The notes under the pieces are model-generated. The model worked only from the letters and a program-made list of their open reading frames with translations, ran no database searches and was not told the origin of the DNA. From assembly GCA_003864495.1 (NCBI GenBank), contig PEDN01001371.1:1-64000 (forward strand): 64,000 bases of DNA. Reading direction: 5' to 3'. This document shows, one piece after another, positions 60,901-64,000 of this stretch. The stretch is from Nemopilema nomurai (lineage: Eukaryota > Cnidaria > Scyphozoa > Rhizostomeae > Rhizostomatidae). The translations under genes were made by a program, and so were the position numbers. How positions within the stretch are numbered: the first letter of the stretch is position 1; every line of letters begins with the position of its first letter.

Positions 60901-63900
60901 AAACCTGTCATTAATGTTAATATCCTGCTTGATATACATTTATTTTAAAATATCTAAAATTCTAAATATCTACGGCAGCATTTACAGTCTTATCCATGGT
61001 CGCACTTTGTCAACCCATTACTTTTTCAAGTTTCTCAATTTCATAACATTTGCATTATTTTGGATACCTTTACACTCTCATATGAGAACTTTGTGATCTA
61101 AGTAAAGTATGTTAAAATATGGATAGAGATTCAGCTCCTAAGCACTTTTAAGAGGAATGTCATGCTGAAATGTATTATGATTGTAATAGAGGTCTTGAAA
61201 TACACTTGGACGTACTTTGTTCCATTTATGTTGTATTTGAAATCGAATGCTCCCTGCCATTCTTTGGGGGCGGCAAAGCCATCCATTTCCCTAAGGGAGG
61301 CAACTCACCGTTTAAATGAAGAAGATAACTGGATGTAAAAAAAGTAATCAAGCGTTGAAAGTTCACATACAATTTTAGCTTATATTGGTACCGTAAATCC
61401 TCGAATTAGCCCCCTGGGGGCTTATTTATTTTTATATTTTTGGATGGGGGCTTATTCGCGGGGGGACTTATTCGAGGGGGGGGCTTATAAATTTCTTCAA
61501 ACATGCCACATAAATAGATAATTTTTGAAACTTCTTTCTTTTCATAGTATGAAAAATAACCTAAGTATAAAGTAACATTTGATTAAATTATTATTAACAA
61601 AAATATAAATTTTTGTGTTAATTCACTAAAATGCCAAAGTTAACCTCAGGAGTAAAAGATCAACAATCCGAGGGGAGGTTTATTCGAGGGGGGGGAGCTT
61701 ATTGAAAATTTTTAGTTCTAGGGTGGGGGTTATTCGAGGGGGGGCTTGTTCGAGGGGGGGGGGGCAAATTCGAGGATTTACGGTAATGAGCCTTTTTATA
61801 AAAGACTGCAGCAACGTGGCCACGCCTAATAGGATGTTGAGTGTTGAGTTAGTCCAAACATCATCTGCTATGGTTCTCAAGAGACTGTCCTCATACTCCT
61901 AGGAATTGGAAGGCCCCTACTAATTTTCTTCATGGTGATTCCTCTTATCAGGGAATCATTGGAATTTTTATGATAGCCATGTTACGCGTACTCTTAATTG
62001 CAACTTTGGGTGTTGGACATTTCAAAATTGCCATTATTACCAGCTTGAAAAATTGTATTTTGTTGAACATAAAGAAGACTCTCATACCCGAGAATTTTCC
62101 TTGCGTAATTAAAGGGGATTGGCTGCGAAGGGATCTTCGGTAGAACAGTTGCTTTCGAAATGTTCATGCGGAAGTAGCCATCTGTAATGGAAGTTATTGT
62201 TTTAAATTTTCTGTCTAAAACTAACTATGATACTAAAGTAGTAAGTGGCTTCTCGTGAAAGGAATGGAATCGCATTCACGACTGTTGGAGAGAAAGCAAA
62301 GAACGAGAATTTCATTGAAAAATGAACTAACAAAATCCAAAATGGAGGCAGTTTACAAAGAAATTCAATCAAGAATCTACTCTTTGTTGCTCGCTTATAG
62401 TGTCTGATTTTAGAAGCGATTAGAAGTAGCTAGAGTAGAGTAGAGAATAGAATGCAAAACTGTATGCAGGGTTGTATTTTGCAAAATGGTAGTTCAGGTG
62501 TAAAAATTAAAAATGGCCTGCCTCTTACAGTAAGAAACGAAGTCGCCTTTCACCAACCTTTAGAGGGGTACTCCTCAGACAGCACATCCCCTTGATATCT
62601 GATAATTGTCCCAATTTGCAAGCCGGTCCCTGGCAATTCCCATCCTTTGGGATAAAACTTTTCAAAGGGACTCCAGTCAACAGGGTCCGAGTACAAGATT
62701 GTTCCAAGAGCACCTCGTTGTTGAGCTCTTTCAACCTTGACAAGCAATAGGATTTTTCATTAATTGCCGGAAGCAAGCGATAAAAAACTATTGGCAGCTT
62801 GAGGGAATGGTGTTAAAGATATGCCTCCACACCAAAAGTAGCTAATCGTTGAATACTTTATGACTATGAAGGAAATGAAAAATTGTCTTGAATTTAATGT
62901 TAACTAGAAAATATCAATAGTTTTACTACCTCATTATTCATCTAAAAGTGCTTATCTATGTTTCTGCAAAAACGTAGAAACATTGACTTTATAAAGCTCA
63001 TGTAGTTCCTCAGCACTCTTTTTCTCCTGGCAATTTTCTTAAAAACATCTATAAGTCCTAATTGCCTACCTTGGAAGATCGAGAGACCTTGGAGTATCTC
63101 ATGATCACAACGGCTCCGTTCACACTGACACCCATTTTCTCCAGCATTGCGTAGTCCTCTTCTCTCCCGTAGTTTACGTAGACCAATGGACCCTAGAACA
63201 TACAAAAATAAAATCCAAGATCAAATGTTCTGGACTTGATTTTTTCAACTTTTACAACATTTGCGACTCTTGTGGCAGCAAAATACAGTTTTGCCAAATG
63301 TAATGCAGTCAGTAATTTTGCGCTTTAAAAATTTAAAAGAGGCCAGTCATGCCCTTTTATGCTATCCTACAAATATCCTACAGAAGTAATCCTTTCTAAG
63401 GAGAGCGTCGTCAAAGACCAACTTAATCATTTCAGTACAAAATGTGGAATCGGACATTCTAAAGCAATTGTTGTATAAGGCATCAAACAATTCACTATTG
63501 AAGTTGAAATCAAAAGCCAACTTCGTTTATGACAGAAGAAAAAGACCAGTAAATACTCACTCTATTGGAATATATATATTTGGCGACTTTGAGTTTAACT
63601 TCATTGAGCCATGAAATTGTAGGTATTTAATCAAAATTTGCTTGATATTTAACTCCCCCAAAAAATAACTTTACTTAAAGGGCGGGCATATTATAGGGGT
63701 CAGCGTGAAAAATTTTTTCCAAAAACATCTTACTGAAAATGTCTCAATTAGATTAAAAAGTTAAAAAAACATAAGAAAAGCATATAACAGATATAGAGTT
63801 TTCAAGAGAAAGGTTACAACGGCGTAATTTGCATCGGCTGGGTTTAACACACCTCAACTGTACCACTAGGCGAATAGGCGTTGAAGGGTAGTACTGTCCT

Positions 63901-64000
63901 CGGGTCTTTTGGATCTCCATTCAAAAGTGGTTCTCTATCGATTTCGAAGTTTTGTACCCGATCCCCCTCTTTGTTATACAAAGAAATAGTTCCTGGCTTC
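54964..64000 (-). CDS. glutamate carboxypeptidase II-like (NAALADase) M28B peptidase, partial, with a frameshift
   Basis: Zinc exopeptidase family of FOLH1/NAALAD2, normally a type II membrane ectoenzyme that removes C-terminal glutamate from NAAG or folate polyglutamates. Sixteen minus-strand exons: 63853-64000 (open at edge), 63070-63192, 62558-62735, 62088-62181, 61216-61290, 60743-60828, 60295-60414, 59464-59546, 59283-59346, 58817-58884, 58192-58274, 57605-57695, 56755-57010, 56240-56322, 55457-55549, 54964-55153 (stop). Expected metal and catalytic positions are present: [16 protein letters not shown] (His, Asp), [13 protein letters not shown] (catalytic and zinc Glu pair), YLNVDIA (Asp) and SAYHSIHD (His). 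Also [12 protein letters not shown] and [11 protein letters not shown] (PA domain) and a C-terminal helical dimer domain. The exon at 56240-56322 carries one extra base in an A5 run and breaks the frame. The N-terminal membrane anchor is outside the window. Confidence 0.92.
56661..56741. repeat. ATAATATAAT-type AT-rich array in a peptidase intron
   Basis: Irregular ATAATATAA / TAATGTAATATAA units start about 14 bp inside the intron from the donor of exon 56755-57010 and could form stems in the pre-mRNA. Confidence 0.85.
61391..61783. mobile_element. 393-bp MITE with CCGTAAATCC ends, copy 2
   Basis: Ends CCGTAAATCCTCGAATTAG and AATTCGAGGATTTACGG are flanked by TA on both sides (GGTA|CCG and CGG|TAAT). 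Full-length homologue of 36292-36678. It sits in the peptidase intron between exons 61216-61290 and 62088-62181. Confidence 0.92.

Overview
The window is eukaryotic nuclear DNA: AT-rich, with intron-rich genes, GT-AG splice sites, minisatellites and many small inverted-repeat transposons. The gene set fits a cnidarian, most likely an anthozoan such as a stony coral or sea anemone. The evidence is a D8C (uromodulin/GP2-like) secreted protein, a THAP-domain remnant, tandem high-affinity choline transporters, a secreted SOUL protein and a glutamate-carboxypeptidase-II-like protease. The taxon is an inference from gene content, not from a search.

Layout. 1-4775 (minus): a partial secreted D8C-domain gene, with a signal-peptide exon at 4707-4775 and the D8C exon running off the left edge; its intron holds a frameshifted THAP fragment. 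4776-14414: no recognisable gene, with three inverted-repeat elements. 14415-24539 and 27544-35094 (both minus): two complete seven-exon genes of the SLC5A7/CHT choline transporter family (predicted 542 and 534 aa) in head-to-tail tandem, with the same exon phases. 35095-41393: repeat-rich spacer with a LINE 3' end, several MITEs and two exon-like ORFs of unknown identity. 41394-48198 (minus): TADA1, a SAGA-complex subunit, about ten exons. 52284-53232 (plus): a two-exon secreted SOUL heme-binding protein. 54964-64000 (minus): sixteen exons of a FOLH1/NAALAD2-like metallopeptidase whose 5' end lies outside the window.

The genes look like ordinary neighbours rather than one pathway. The two choline transporters are the only evident functional cluster and would supply choline for acetylcholine synthesis. 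The main points for follow-up are: a near-identical 169-bp tract shared by the last exons of the two transporters (gene conversion); a GC-AG intron in one transporter only; a phase gap in TADA1 that a candidate one-nucleotide exon would fill exactly; a homopolymer frameshift in the peptidase; a nested MITE-in-MITE insertion with clean TA duplications; a 17-bp array carrying nine AP-1-like TGAGTCA sites between the transporters; and a 2-kb intronic minisatellite. No convincing prokaryotic, viral or CRISPR-type system was found.
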